Shown piece after piece: positions 1 to 8,696 of a stretch of 43,749 nucleotides of DNA (its first letter is position 1; each line of letters opens with the position of its first letter). Both the position numbers and the translations under genes were made by a program. This DNA comes from an uncultured Oscillospiraceae bacterium (lineage in GTDB: Bacteria; Bacillota; Clostridia; Oscillospirales; Oscillospiraceae): assembly GCA_934646185.1 (NCBI GenBank), contig CAKUEH010000019.1:1-43749 (forward strand). The letters are read 5' to 3'. The notes under the pieces were generated by a model. The model was not told where the DNA came from, did no database searches, and saw only the letters and a list, made by a program, of their open reading frames with translations.

Positions 1-44
1 GCTTTGAGGGGCGCATCGGTTATCAAATACTCATCTTTCGACAT
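1..44 (-). CDS. 5' end of a leftward gene cut by the window edge
   Basis: Only about 14 codons are inside the window, reading MSKDEYLITDAPLK on the minus strand. The ATG at 44 is preferred over the ATG at 50 because the GGAGG at 54-58 lies 9 nt from it, against only 3 nt for the other. A promoter of the repeated cassette type lies upstream at 117-145. Short N-termini of this style occur in MATE-family exporters of Clostridia, but so little sequence is not enough to assign a family. Product unknown. Confidence 0.5.
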   Translation of the reverse strand, partial: MSKDEYLITDAPLK

Positions 45-116
45 TCTCATATTCCTCCATGGTATCTTGTATCGTAGTATCCGATTCATTTGCCTTCACA
101 ACTTTCGATTTATTTC

Positions 117-145
117 ATTATAGCAAACCCGCACCCAAAACACAA
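117..145 (-). promoter_or_regulatory. promoter cassette copy 1 (TTGTGT-17-TATAAT)
   Basis: On the minus strand -35 TTGTGT (140-145) and an extended -10 TGC-TATAAT (117-122) are separated by 17 nt. It points at the gene starting at 44. The same block, with the same spacing and flanks, recurs at 683-711 and 1453-1481. Confidence 0.75.
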
Positions 146-146
146 C

Positions 147-174
147 CGCAGCCGCCCGACACCGGGCGGCTGCG
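147..174 (-). terminator. terminator of the HIT gene
   Basis: Perfect hairpin with 11-bp arms (CGCAGCCGCCC and its complement) and a 6-nt loop, 22 nt past the stop of the HIT gene. On the minus strand it is followed by a T-rich run (GTTGTGTTTT) that also forms the -35 of the next promoter, so terminator and promoter are fused. Confidence 0.75.
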
Positions 175-196
175 TCGATTTTCAATCAATCTGAAT

Positions 197-652
197 TTAT
201 AAAACAAAATGTTTCTTTATAAGTGCATACAATATTTTTCTGTCATCGTCAGGTAATACACTCTCTTTTTTCAAAGCATAATGATGCGCAAATTCTGTAT
301 CTGTGTATGCGTGATCGTCTATCACAACGGCATTTTTATATCGTGGCCGCACATGGATATGCAAATGCGGGTTTGGTGCTGCTTCTTTGTAAAAGCTGTT
401 TAGCAGACAACTCCAATTGCATAATTCGGCGCCTAGTACCTCTTTATAGATATATTCCAGCCTGTCTATGATGGTTTTCAATTCGATCCACTCGGAACCA
501 TCTAGTTCTGAAAGACTGCTACAATGCCGATTCAATACCAAAATACATCTGCCGATATAATCCTGTCTGTCCGCCAGATAGACAGACCAATATAATGACT
601 GATATAGCAACCACTCAGTTTCTTTATAATCACACCATTCGCAGCCACGCAT
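197..652 (-). CDS. HIT-family protein (histidine-triad hydrolase-like)
   Basis: A 151-residue protein with the histidine-triad signature PNPHLHIHVRPRY in its C-terminal half; HIT proteins use this H-x-H-x-H motif to cleave nucleoside phosphoramidates or dinucleotide-type substrates. The N-terminus has the pair CEWCDYKETEW, resembling the Cys pair near the start of some HIT proteins. The ATG at 652 is chosen because GGAG lies 7 nt upstream and the promoter -10 is at 683-688; longer in-frame starts would lie upstream of the expected transcript start. The gene is monocistronic, with its own promoter and a strong terminator at 147-174. The substrate cannot be told from sequence. Confidence 0.75.
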   Translation of the reverse strand: MRGCEWCDYKETEWLLYQSLYWSVYLADRQDYIGRCILVLNRHCSSLSELDGSEWIELKTIIDRLEYIYKEVLGAELCNWSCLLNSFYKEAAPNPHLHIHVRPRYKNAVVIDDHAYTDTEFAHHYALKKESVLPDDDRKILYALIKKHFVL

Positions 653-682
653 CACATATCTCCATAAATTCCGATTTGCTTC

Positions 683-711
683 ATTATAGCAAAATCGCGA
701 ACAAAAGACAA
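683..711 (-). promoter_or_regulatory. promoter cassette copy 2 (TTGTCT-17-TATAAT)
   Basis: Minus-strand -35 TTGTCT (706-711), 17-nt spacer, extended -10 TGC-TATAAT (683-688). It predicts a transcript start near 675 and so fixes the HIT start at 652. The hairpin part found upstream of the -35 in the other two copies is reduced here to CAGCCGTCCGCAGCC. Confidence 0.75.
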
Positions 712-802
712 TGCAGCCGTCCGCAGCCATGGACATATACGCCGGTCTGGGCGCTGATCGGAGGATATTTCTGAAATTGTGTATCCAATAAACCGGAAGT
801 TG

Positions 803-1426
803 TCAATCCGTTTTGGCTGCATGTCTGATGTATCCGATCCATTCATCCAAATCATCCATTTGTAAATTTTGAAGGGCTCTTTTGTATCGATCAAACGCTT
901 CGGGATGCGCTTTCTCCATCCATTTCAATGCTTTTTTAGGCCCAAGATACGGCTGCTGCATGATATCGCAGAAAATCTCCAGGCTGTCGATCAGCAGCCA
1001 ATGCCAACGGAACAGGCCCTCACAATCGCAGCGTTTTGCGCGCGCAGACATCTTAACACACCAGTCAATATCTGCTTGAAGCTCCGCACCTGTTTTACCT
1101 GGCCGGTTTTTCAAATAGGCCCGAACGGTCTCCTGCAGTGCTTTTCCAATACCGCTACTGTCCGTTACAATGCGCCCGTCAAAAATCTGCACAAAGTCCT
1201 CGCACGAATAGCTGCTTTCAAAATATTTTGCGGGATATACAAATACGTCTAACGGAATACCATCCACAAAAGAGGTATCATGGAATCGTTCATGATCCGC
1301 CGTAATAACCAATGCGTCAAAATCGCTGTTCAGACCGTTCGTTCCATCCGCATACGAACCATAAAGGATGATCGAGAGCGGATCGTATGTTTCCTGAATA
1401 TATCTGAGAATCTGTTCCAATATCAT
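803..1426 (-). CDS. nucleotidyltransferase-domain protein
   Basis: A protein of about 207 residues. The N-terminal part has the nucleotidyltransferase signature GSYADGTNGLNSDFDAL (about residues 22-38), with the GS pair and the D-x-D metal ligands of the polymerase-beta/KNTase fold. The C-terminal ~110 residues are helical and rich in W, R and acidic residues, as in substrate-binding or HEPN-like tails. Proteins of this layout are often annotated as aminoglycoside nucleotidyltransferase-like, but the target is unknown here; a toxin-antitoxin role is possible but no partner gene is adjacent. The start is either the GTG at 1429 or the ATG at 1426; AAGG lies close upstream, so the exact start is uncertain. 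It is transcribed alone from the cassette promoter at 1453-1481. Confidence 0.75.
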   Translation of the reverse strand: MILEQILRYIQETYDPLSIILYGSYADGTNGLNSDFDALVITADHERFHDTSFVDGIPLDVFVYPAKYFESSYSCEDFVQIFDGRIVTDSSGIGKALQETVRAYLKNRPGKTGAELQADIDWCVKMSARAKRCDCEGLFRWHWLLIDSLEIFCDIMQQPYLGPKKALKWMEKAHPEAFDRYKRALQNLQMDDLDEWIGYIRHAAKTD

Positions 1427-1452
1427 CACCTTGCCAAATTCCGATTTGTTTC

Positions 1453-1481
1453 ATTATAGCAAAACCGTGCCCGAAACACAA
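1453..1481 (-). promoter_or_regulatory. promoter cassette copy 3 (TTGTGT-17-TATAAT)
   Basis: Minus-strand -35 TTGTGT (1476-1481), 17-nt spacer, -10 TATAAT (1453-1458) with upstream TGC. It drives the nucleotidyltransferase gene. Confidence 0.75.
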
Positions 1482-1482
1482 T

Positions 1483-1514
1483 CGCAGCCGTCCGGAACAT
1501 TCCGGGCAGCTGCG
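1483..1514 (-). terminator. terminator of the GNAT gene
   Basis: Imperfect GC-rich hairpin (CGCAGC..CCGGAA / TTCCGG..GCTGCG) 17 nt past the stop of the acetyltransferase gene, followed on the minus strand by a T-rich stretch overlapping the next -35 box. Same arrangement as at 147-174. Confidence 0.6.
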
Positions 1515-1531
1515 TTACGTTAAACTCCGTT

Positions 1532-1969
1532 TTATGGCAGCCGGTACACCGCCAATCCGTCACAGCTCCCGCAGGCACGGAACCCCTTTTTGATGGCGAT
1601 CTGCCTGGTTGCCTCCTGCGCCGGAGCGCATTCGATCACGACGCTTTTCTGTTCCTGCCGCGCCCGGTCGATCAGCCGGTCTGTCAGCGCCGACGCATAA
1701 CCGTGTCCCCAATATTCCGGGAGCAGCACCCAGCCGATCTCCACGCTTTGCTCGTCGTATGCGTGATAGATCACATAGCCGATGAAACGCCCGCTTTCCT
1801 CGGCGGCATATACAAGCGGCGGCTCCGCCAGTCCCGCGCGGCGCAGAAAGTCCTCGGCCTGCGTCCGGTCGAACGGCGGCTCCAGATACCGCATGACCTC
1901 CGGGTCAGACAGCAGCCGGTACAGCGCGTCCGCGTCGCCGGGCTGTATCCTGCGAATCGTGATATCCAC
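1532..1969 (-). CDS. GNAT-family N-acetyltransferase
   Basis: A 145-residue protein opening VDITIRRIQPGDADALYRLL, the usual beta-1/alpha-1 of GNAT enzymes. It continues to the acetyl-CoA-binding stretch VEIGWVLLPEYWGHGYASAL (the Q/R-x-x-G-x-G/A region, here EYWGHGYA) and the terminal KKGFRACG beta strand. GTG at 1969 is the start: GGAGG lies 7 nt upstream, and this gives the family's normal length; upstream in-frame sequence overlaps the ferredoxin gene and has no GNAT features. The gene begins 24 nt after the ferredoxin stop, so the two are probably co-transcribed. The acyl acceptor cannot be predicted (small molecule or ribosomal-protein N-terminus). Confidence 0.85.
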   Translation of the reverse strand: MDITIRRIQPGDADALYRLLSDPEVMRYLEPPFDRTQAEDFLRRAGLAEPPLVYAAEESGRFIGYVIYHAYDEQSVEIGWVLLPEYWGHGYASALTDRLIDRARQEQKSVVIECAPAQEATRQIAIKKGFRACGSCDGLAVYRLP

Positions 1970-1992
1970 TGGTTTCCCTCCGATTTGTACCC

Positions 1993-2736
1993 CTAAACCT
2001 TCACGTTCGGATTGGTGTACTGCCCGTGGTTCTTTGCCCTGCTGCCGTACTGGATGGCAAACTTCGGGCAGCGGTGCAGGCAGCCGAGGCACATGACGCA
2101 TTTCTCCTTGACCCAGACGGGCTTTTTCTCCCGCATTTCGATCGCCTGCACGGGGCATTTTCTGGCGCAAAGACCGCAGCCGATGCAGCTGTCCTCCACG
2201 TGGAGATTGGCAGTGCGCCGTACTCTGTTGTTATAGGTCGGTTCGGCGATCAGCTTCGTGAGAACCGCCGGGGTGCGCGGACGCATATGGCGGTTGGTGC
2301 GGCGTTCGCGTACGCCCTGTATCATGCGGTCGATCTCGGATTCTGTGTGTGTCGTGTATTTCGCGACCTTTTCCGGCGCGGAAAGGTCGAAGATCGGCGT
2401 CCAGGTATCCGGCATCTGAACGGCATAATAGGCGTCGATGCCGCGGCCCTTGATCGTTTCCTTTGCCATCGCGCCGATCGCGCCGGGCGTTGTGCCGTAG
2501 GTCGCAGCAAAATACAGATACTTTGTCCGGAACGACGCCTGCTCCAGAAACTCCTTGACGATGCTCGGCAGGCCCCAGTCATAGGTCGGCGAAATCACGC
2601 CGATGGCTTCGTCTTCAAACGCGAAGCGTTTTTCGCGCATGCAGTCCGCGATGGACAGCGCTTCCTGCGTCTCTGCCTCCGCCAGCCGCGCCGCGACATA
2701 TTTGCAGTTTCCTGTTGCAGAAAAATATAAAATCAT
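1993..2736 (-). CDS. EFR1-family flavodoxin/ferredoxin fusion
   Basis: A 247-residue protein. Residues 1-150 form a flavodoxin-like domain starting with the FMN phosphate-loop motif FSATGNCKYVA, followed by a Cys-rich C-terminal domain with two 4Fe-4S motifs, CIGCGLCARKCP (about 185-196) and CVMCLGCLHRCP (about 214-225). This is the architecture of the clostridial EFR1 ferredoxins, presumed cytosolic electron carriers joining flavin and iron-sulfur chemistry; the redox partner is unknown. The start at 2736 has a GAGGT site 8 nt upstream. The GNAT gene follows closely. All eight ligand cysteines are present. Confidence 0.88.
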   Translation of the reverse strand: MILYFSATGNCKYVAARLAEAETQEALSIADCMREKRFAFEDEAIGVISPTYDWGLPSIVKEFLEQASFRTKYLYFAATYGTTPGAIGAMAKETIKGRGIDAYYAVQMPDTWTPIFDLSAPEKVAKYTTHTESEIDRMIQGVRERRTNRHMRPRTPAVLTKLIAEPTYNNRVRRTANLHVEDSCIGCGLCARKCPVQAIEMREKKPVWVKEKCVMCLGCLHRCPKFAIQYGSRAKNHGQYTNPNVKV

Positions 2737-2791
2737 TTGCGTTACCTCGTGTGATCGAAGACTATTTCAGGCAGGCAAGCTGGAAATTGTC

Positions 2792-3409
2792 TCAGTCAAA
2801 GACCGTTTGCATACCTGGATTTTCATAGGCTTCAAAGCACATCAATATTTGCTCCCGTGTACACTTTTCAACAGCAAGATTTACCGGCAATTCCTTCTTG
2901 CCGAAAAAAGAGATCTCTGTTGTTTCGATGTTCTTTCGGAATGTTCCTCCTTCATACCTGCACAGGACAAACGCCTTCAGAATACCATAAGCATAATTTA
3001 CCACATTGTGCTTTCTCCAATCCTGAACAGCAATGAGCCTCTCTGCTGTTACGATCAATCCGGCTTCCTCATGAACCTCTTTTTCTGTATTGGATGCAAT
3101 GGACTGATCTACATCACACCAGCCTCCCGGCAATGCCCATGTTCCGTTATTTTCACGAACAAGAAGGATTTTCTCATTGACAAACACAGCCGCTCTGGTA
3201 TCGACTTTTGGTGTCTGGTAGCCGGATTCGCCGCAGAACAAATCAAAGACCTTGTTTACCGGAATGTCCGCCTTCAGCGACAGCATTTCTGCTGCAATTT
3301 CCCGCAATTCTTCATACCGCTCTTTGTCGTACGGATCTTTTCCGTATTGAAGTCCTGCCTGTGCAATACTCTGAATACGAATCGCAAACTCGATCCACTT
3401 ATCATTCAT
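2792..3409 (-). CDS. NUDIX hydrolase with clostridial N-terminal domain
   Basis: A protein of about 205 residues. Residues 1-60 are a helical N-terminal domain (as in the Nudix_N_2 group) and residues 68-200 the NUDIX fold. The Nudix box (about 95-118) reads GGWCDVDQSIASNTEKEVHEEAGL: the catalytic-metal stretch E-V-x-E-E is intact, but the glutamate usual near the start of the box is replaced by S/A, as seen in relatives with a GGW.D.G.S pattern. The likely class is nucleoside-diphosphate-linked substrates such as ADP-ribose; the substrate is not determinable here. The ATG at 3409 is preferred because GAGGG lies 6-7 nt upstream; an ATG at 3442, 11 nt after the res stop, is an alternative. It may be co-transcribed with the restriction operon. 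Confidence 0.82.
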   Translation of the reverse strand: MNDKWIEFAIRIQSIAQAGLQYGKDPYDKERYEELREIAAEMLSLKADIPVNKVFDLFCGESGYQTPKVDTRAAVFVNEKILLVRENNGTWALPGGWCDVDQSIASNTEKEVHEEAGLIVTAERLIAVQDWRKHNVVNYAYGILKAFVLCRYEGGTFRKNIETTEISFFGKKELPVNLAVEKCTREQILMCFEAYENPGMQTVFD

Positions 3410-3453
3410 ATATGTCCCTCTGCAAATCCCGATCTGTTCCATGACCGCGAGCC

Positions 3454-6400
3454 TTACTTCATTGCCTTTTCACGCAGGGTCTTCCAGCTGTCCACCACGT
3501 CATAGACCACGTCGCCGCTGCTGATCGCCTTGAAATGCTCTCTTGCGCAGTGGATCTTGGATTCCTCGATCAGCCGAAGCTGCATGGAGGACATGGAGCC
3601 CTTCGTTTCTGCGACGAAATAGATGTGCTTGACGGCGCCTTCACAGAAGGCGATCGCCCAGTCTGGGTTATAACGCCCGACCGGCGTTGCGATATAGAAG
3701 CTGTCCGGCAGCTTCACATAGACCGCAACATCCGTGTCCGTGTCCAGATCGGCCGCAAAATCACGCTCATTCGTGGAATCATACACGACATGATCGTACA
3801 GATGCCGCTGCACCTTCATCGCGTTCGCGCCGAGCTTGCCTTTGATCGTCGGCTTTGTAAAGATGTCCGTGCCATAATGCTCATCCAGGGCATTGTAGGT
3901 GATGTGCTGAATGATTGCGAGCGCCTTTTCGTCATTGATCAACGCAGCCGCCCGGATGATGAATTCCTCCGGATTGCATTTGAACTGCTCGAACACGGAT
4001 TTCTCGATGCCGGTCAGGATCGCAACGACCGCCTTTCGTGTCAATCCGGTCTCTCCGACCAGCTTGCCGATCAGATCATACCGCACGCTGCTGTTGGCGC
4101 AGATCTGCTTGCTGCTGTCATAGGCGGAGGATCGCGACTTTGAGAACGCGCTTCCGTCCAGGAGCGAATCCCTCGACCTGATCTCGTCCATTGCGCCGGT
4201 CTCGACCTTGAAGTAGATCTTCGGCACATGGAGATTCCGGTTGATGGACGCGATCGCTTTTTCCACAAGCGCATCGGTGTCAAAATCGACCACATACACG
4301 GATTTTCTGCTGATGCGGTCCCAGAGCGCCTTGAATTCCGGCATGGCGAGCTTGTCGGGATCGACCTGCAGCTCGACATTCTTGTCGCGGGCATTCTCCG
4401 GCTGCATGGCGCGGCGGTCATAGACGGACTCGAGGATCCTCAGCACGGAATCGCGGCTGTCCGCCGCCTCCTCCGCGATCTGGATCGTACCGTTCGCCTT
4501 GTCGGCGTAATACTGATCGGTCAGCACGCCGCGCCTGACGTATCCGTTGGCGATCAGATCCTCAAAGATCGCCTGCGCCATATCGCCGTCCACGACCTGT
4601 TCGTTTCCGTCCGCATCCCGGATGACCTTGCCCTTGAACAGATCGACCGTGACCGCCATGGGCCGTCCGACGACCGCGTCGGCAAGCTCGCTCTGCAGGC
4701 CCTTTGCAAAGCTGTCATAGCTTTCGCTTGCAATGACGGTCAGCACGTTGACGGCATACACATCGCTGCCGAGGACGCCGGCGTCCATCCGCTCGCCGTT
4801 CTGATCGACGCACAGACGCAGCCCGCGGCCGACCTCCTGCCGCTTGCGGACCTCGCTGCCGCTCTGCTTCAGCGTACAGATCTGGAACACATTCGGGTTA
4901 TCCCAGCCCTCGCGCAGCGCCGAGTGCGAGAAAATAAAGCGCACCGGCGATCTTTTGGGGTCACGATCGAGAAGCAGCTCCTTGTTCTTCATGATGAGGT
5001 CATAGGCGTCGATATCGTCGGACGTGCCCTCCTTTTTATCGACGAGCCTGCTGTCTGTCATCTTACCCTTTTTGTCGACGGAGAAGTAACCTGCGTGGGT
5101 ATCATGGGCGGAGATCGCGTCCAGATACCGCATGTAATCCTCGTCCACGCATTTCTGCCGCAGAGAGCCGATGATCTCGCTGTACGCCTCCTCGAACATG
5201 TCGGCATACACGCCGTTGAACGGACGTCCTGCCTCGTCGTACTGCTTGTACTTCGCCACCTCGTCGATGAAGAACAGCGACAGCACCTTGATGCCCTTAT
5301 GGAAAAGCTGACGTTCCCGCTCCAGATGTGAAAGGATCGTTTCCCGGATCTGAATGCGGCGGAGCTGGTCTTCGCTGACCTTGCCGATCACGTCCCCGGC
5401 AAAAATTTTAATGCCGTTCAGAAATTCCACGGAGTTGTCGCGCCCGTCGATGCCCTTGACCACAAAGCCATCCTTATACTCGTCCAGAGCACCGGAATCG
5501 TCATAGAGATTGCAGCCGATGCCGACCGTCGCGATCTTCCTGCGGATGCCGCTTGCGCCCTTGCAGTCAAACTGAATGGTCGCCGTCGGGTCGGCTCTGG
5601 AAAGATTGACGCTTTCCAGATAGACGAAGCCCTCGGTCGCCGTGCTGCCGGATTCGGTGATGCCCTTGACGGCGATCTTTTTGACCAGCCGTTTGTTATA
5701 TGCCTCCATCGCGTCCAAACGGTAGACCATATTATAGATGCTGTCCGACTTGTGGGTCGCGGAGTAGCGCAGCGTCAAAAGCGGACAGAATTCCTTCAGC
5801 CGTTCCTTCGTCTGCCTGCCCTCGACCGACTGCGGCTCGTCGATGATCAGGATCGGGTTCGTCTTCGCGATAATGTCGATCGGACGGCGGGAACGGAAAT
5901 CGTCGAGCTTCATGTAAATGCGCCGCGCGTCCTTTCCCTTGGCGTTGAACGCCTGCGCGTTGATGATCATGACATTGATGGAGCTGTCCGACGCGAAGCG
6001 GTCGATGTCCGTGAGCTGCGCAGAGTTATAGATGAAAAACCGGATCTTTTTCTCGTACTCCTCCGCAAAATGCTCCTGCGTCACCTGAAAGGACTTGTAC
6101 ACGCCCTCGCGGATGGCGATGCTCGGCACGACCACGATAAACTTGCTCCAGCCATAGTGCCTGTTCAGCTCATACATGGTCTTGATATAGGTATAGGTCT
6201 TGCCGACGCCGGTCTCCATCTCGATCGTCAGGTTATAGCGCCCCTCCAGCTTGTCGGACTGCTTGAGCTGATTCGCGCGCTGCACCTTTTGCAGATGCTC
6301 CAGGATCAGCTCGTCGGAAAGCTCCGGCACGATGCGCGCATTGCGCCAGCCGGTAAAATCGTCCATTTCGATCGCCTGCTGTCCCCGCTGTCCGCCGGGT

Positions 6401-6516
6401 TCAATGCCTCTGTCTATGATGTAGGTCGGCGTGAGATACGGCTGCCCGGCGAAGACGTCAACGACCGCCTTCGCCGCATCCGCCTGAAATTTTTGATGCT
6501 TGAACTGCAGTTTCAT
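3454..6516 (-). CDS. res: type III restriction enzyme, Res subunit
   Basis: A 1020-residue Res subunit of a type III restriction-modification system. A superfamily-2 helicase core has motif I METGVGKT (100-107), motif II IDEPQ (225-229; DEPQ in place of DEAD/DEAH, common in Res proteins) and motif VI QEVGRGLRL. A C-terminal PD-(D/E)xK nuclease is visible as NPDW (D952) with ETK (E970, K972). Together with Mod it would cut DNA some 25 bp from one of two inversely oriented unmethylated sites, using ATP-driven sliding. It lies 62 nt downstream of mod, with a 12-codon ORF between. The ribosome-binding site is weak, so coupling to upstream translation is plausible. Full length, no frameshift seen. 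Confidence 0.93.
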   Translation of the reverse strand: MKLQFKHQKFQADAAKAVVDVFAGQPYLTPTYIIDRGIEPGGQRGQQAIEMDDFTGWRNARIVPELSDELILEHLQKVQRANQLKQSDKLEGRYNLTIEMETGVGKTYTYIKTMYELNRHYGWSKFIVVVPSIAIREGVYKSFQVTQEHFAEEYEKKIRFFIYNSAQLTDIDRFASDSSINVMIINAQAFNAKGKDARRIYMKLDDFRSRRPIDIIAKTNPILIIDEPQSVEGRQTKERLKEFCPLLTLRYSATHKSDSIYNMVYRLDAMEAYNKRLVKKIAVKGITESGSTATEGFVYLESVNLSRADPTATIQFDCKGASGIRRKIATVGIGCNLYDDSGALDEYKDGFVVKGIDGRDNSVEFLNGIKIFAGDVIGKVSEDQLRRIQIRETILSHLERERQLFHKGIKVLSLFFIDEVAKYKQYDEAGRPFNGVYADMFEEAYSEIIGSLRQKCVDEDYMRYLDAISAHDTHAGYFSVDKKGKMTDSRLVDKKEGTSDDIDAYDLIMKNKELLLDRDPKRSPVRFIFSHSALREGWDNPNVFQICTLKQSGSEVRKRQEVGRGLRLCVDQNGERMDAGVLGSDVYAVNVLTVIASESYDSFAKGLQSELADAVVGRPMAVTVDLFKGKVIRDADGNEQVVDGDMAQAIFEDLIANGYVRRGVLTDQYYADKANGTIQIAEEAADSRDSVLRILESVYDRRAMQPENARDKNVELQVDPDKLAMPEFKALWDRISRKSVYVVDFDTDALVEKAIASINRNLHVPKIYFKVETGAMDEIRSRDSLLDGSAFSKSRSSAYDSSKQICANSSVRYDLIGKLVGETGLTRKAVVAILTGIEKSVFEQFKCNPEEFIIRAAALINDEKALAIIQHITYNALDEHYGTDIFTKPTIKGKLGANAMKVQRHLYDHVVYDSTNERDFAADLDTDTDVAVYVKLPDSFYIATPVGRYNPDWAIAFCEGAVKHIYFVAETKGSMSSMQLRLIEESKIHCAREHFKAISSGDVVYDVVDSWKTLREKAMK

Positions 6517-6540
6517 AGTTTCACCGTTTTCTTTCTGCTG

Positions 6541-6579
6541 TCACAGCGAGATCGTGTCCGCCGGCTGCGATTTCTCCAT
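6541..6579 (-). CDS. 12-codon ORF between mod and res
   Basis: The start codon overlaps the mod stop (TGATG) and it encodes MEKSQPADTISL, ending 24 nt before the res start. It could be a translational-coupling leader that carries ribosomes from mod to res, or the last trace of a gene once lying between them. No family can be assigned, and it may not be a functional peptide. Confidence 0.35.
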   Translation of the reverse strand: MEKSQPADTISL

Positions 6580-8561
6580 CAGATCACCTTCACGCGTCTG
6601 GAAATATCGCCCGCGTCCTCCGGCATGCAGCGCTTGAAGATCTCGAACACGTTGATCTTCTCCGGGCTGGAAGCAAAGCCGGAATCGCGGAAGACGGCGC
6701 GCAGCGGCCTGCGCCCCGCGATCTCCCTGACCACGCTTTCCGGGATATCCGCGTCGAAGCAGGCGATCAGATCGCCGCCGTTGTAGGTGTGGACGGTGCA
6801 GCCGCCGAGCTTTTCGGACCTGTACGGCAGGGACAGCGGCAGCCCCCAGTCGATCAGGCAGCCGAACAGCAGATCGAGGTCGGTGCGGTCGTCCCGGATG
6901 TTGGATTCGAGACCCGCGAGCATCCCCTGATCGTACTCCTCCGGCGCATAGTAGACGTCCTTCATGTTGGTATCGTCCAGCCTGAGCACACGGAAGCCGA
7001 CGTCGAGATCCGGCGCGGCCGCGGGGTGCTCCGATCTGATCCTGTCCCCGGCACGGCGGAGCCGCTCTTCGGCAATGCTGCATATCGTCGGCCTGTATCC
7101 ATGCTCTTCAAGATATTTCATCGTCGTGAGAATGTTTGCCTTCAGCCGGGCATCCAGACCGGGGCGGGACGCCGCTTCCCGCAGATCCTCCGGCAGCTGG
7201 ATCATGATGAATTTCCGGTGTCCGCCGTCCTCGGCGTTCAATTTCATCACGGCATGCGCCGTCGTTCCGGAACCGGAGAAAAAGTCCAGCACGATCGCGT
7301 TTTTATCATTCGCCGTACCGGCATATACGGAATCGAGCACGGTGTACAGGCTCTTCGGGAAGGAGAAGCCGCCGCCCGGCACCAGCTCGCTGACAAGCTT
7401 TGTTCCGTATTCATTGGCATCATACTTTTTGTCGTCCCACACGGTCTTTTGAACGCCAAATGTTTTTCCAAGCTCAATGTCGTATCCGCCGGCGATTTTC
7501 TTAGGACGCAGCATCTGCTGAATGCTCTCCACCGTCTGCCGGGCATATCTCCATTTCCGCTCAACGCCCTGCCGGTCTATCGGATATACATAATAGGCGC
7601 CGTTCACCTCGACCGTCTGCGCGGGATGATAATCGTCCGGCGCGACATCGCCGAAGCCAATAATTTTATCGTCCTTCACAATAATCGGATAGAAGCAGTT
7701 TTTCGCATCTGTGCGCTCGGACTCGCTCCCCCAGTTTCTCAGCGGTGACCAGTCGACATCCTCATCCGCAATTCTTCTGTCGGCGATCACCTTCAGCGCC
7801 TTGGGAAACACAAAGATCGCATACTCGTTCGTGTATGAGAAATTCTTCCCCTGCTGTCCGCGCGGATTGTGTACAACGGTCACGCAGACATGGTCATAGG
7901 TGCCTTCTCCAAAGACCTCCTTCAGCAGAGCGCCGACCGAAAACAGCTCGTTTTCATCGATCGCGCATACCAGCACCCCGTCTGCGGTCAGCAGATTCCG
8001 CGCAACGAGCAGCCGCGCATACATCATCGAGAGCCACGCCGAGTGGAACCGGGCCGAGCCGACGGGGTTGGAGGCAAGTCTTGCCCCTTCCTCATCGATC
8101 AGCCCCGCCTGCTCGTCGTATTCCTCTTTATCCAGCGAGAAGTCGTTCCGGTAGATATAGTTTCGTCCCGTATTGTACGGCGGGTCGATATAGATCATCC
8201 TGACCTTGCCGAGGTAGCTCTCCTGCAGCAGCTTGAGCACCTCCAGATTATCGCCCTCGATATAGAGGTTTTCGGTGGTGTCCCAGTCTCTGCTTTCCGC
8301 CATGCAGGGGCGCAGCGTCTTGCGGATCGGCCTGTTGGCCTCCACGATCGCCGCCCGCTTGCCGACCCAGGAAAATTCGTATGCTTCGCCGCCGTCCGTC
8401 ACGTCCGGGGAGAGCATCTGCTTCAGCAGCTCAAAATTGACCGCCCGTCTGATCCCGCCGTGTCCGTCCGGGCTTTCCGTGATGCAATTCGGAAACAGGG
8501 CTGCAATACGATCTATATTCTGCGCCGTCACGTCCGGCGATTCAAATTTGGGCTTGTTCAT
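6579..8561 (-). CDS. mod: type III DNA methyltransferase, Mod subunit
   Basis: A 660-residue site-specific adenine-N6 methyltransferase. The catalytic motif IV DPPYNT is at 126-131 and precedes the SAM-binding motif I FFSGSGTT at 427-434, the beta-class order typical of Mod subunits. The ~290 residues between them include the target-recognition region that sets the site; this part varies most between relatives, so the recognition sequence cannot be predicted. Mod acts alone as methylase and with Res as the restriction complex. AGGAGG lies 8 nt before the ATG at 8561. The promoter is at 8657-8685. The 3' end overlaps a 12-codon ORF by TGATG. Confidence 0.93.
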   Translation of the reverse strand: MNKPKFESPDVTAQNIDRIAALFPNCITESPDGHGGIRRAVNFELLKQMLSPDVTDGGEAYEFSWVGKRAAIVEANRPIRKTLRPCMAESRDWDTTENLYIEGDNLEVLKLLQESYLGKVRMIYIDPPYNTGRNYIYRNDFSLDKEEYDEQAGLIDEEGARLASNPVGSARFHSAWLSMMYARLLVARNLLTADGVLVCAIDENELFSVGALLKEVFGEGTYDHVCVTVVHNPRGQQGKNFSYTNEYAIFVFPKALKVIADRRIADEDVDWSPLRNWGSESERTDAKNCFYPIIVKDDKIIGFGDVAPDDYHPAQTVEVNGAYYVYPIDRQGVERKWRYARQTVESIQQMLRPKKIAGGYDIELGKTFGVQKTVWDDKKYDANEYGTKLVSELVPGGGFSFPKSLYTVLDSVYAGTANDKNAIVLDFFSGSGTTAHAVMKLNAEDGGHRKFIMIQLPEDLREAASRPGLDARLKANILTTMKYLEEHGYRPTICSIAEERLRRAGDRIRSEHPAAAPDLDVGFRVLRLDDTNMKDVYYAPEEYDQGMLAGLESNIRDDRTDLDLLFGCLIDWGLPLSLPYRSEKLGGCTVHTYNGGDLIACFDADIPESVVREIAGRRPLRAVFRDSGFASSPEKINVFEIFKRCMPEDAGDISRRVKVI

Positions 8562-8656
8562 CTGCAGAACCTCCTGATTTTATCAACGTGTTTTCACGGA
8601 TCGTCTCATGGAAACGCTCCTGAAATTCCGGTATTGTCTCGCAGCGTATTCATTTT

Positions 8657-8685
8657 ATTGTACCAGCTTTGGCCGGGAAATGCAA
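8657..8685 (-). promoter_or_regulatory. promoter of mod-res
   Basis: Minus-strand -35 TTGCAT (8680-8685), 17-nt spacer, -10 TACAAT (8657-8662), about 95 nt upstream of mod. Confidence 0.65.
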
Positions 8686-8696
8686 CAAAGCGATCA

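Noticed and set aside
147..174. Cassette hairpins as a small RNA gene
   Set aside because: They sit just past stop codons and run into T-rich DNA, which is explained by termination.
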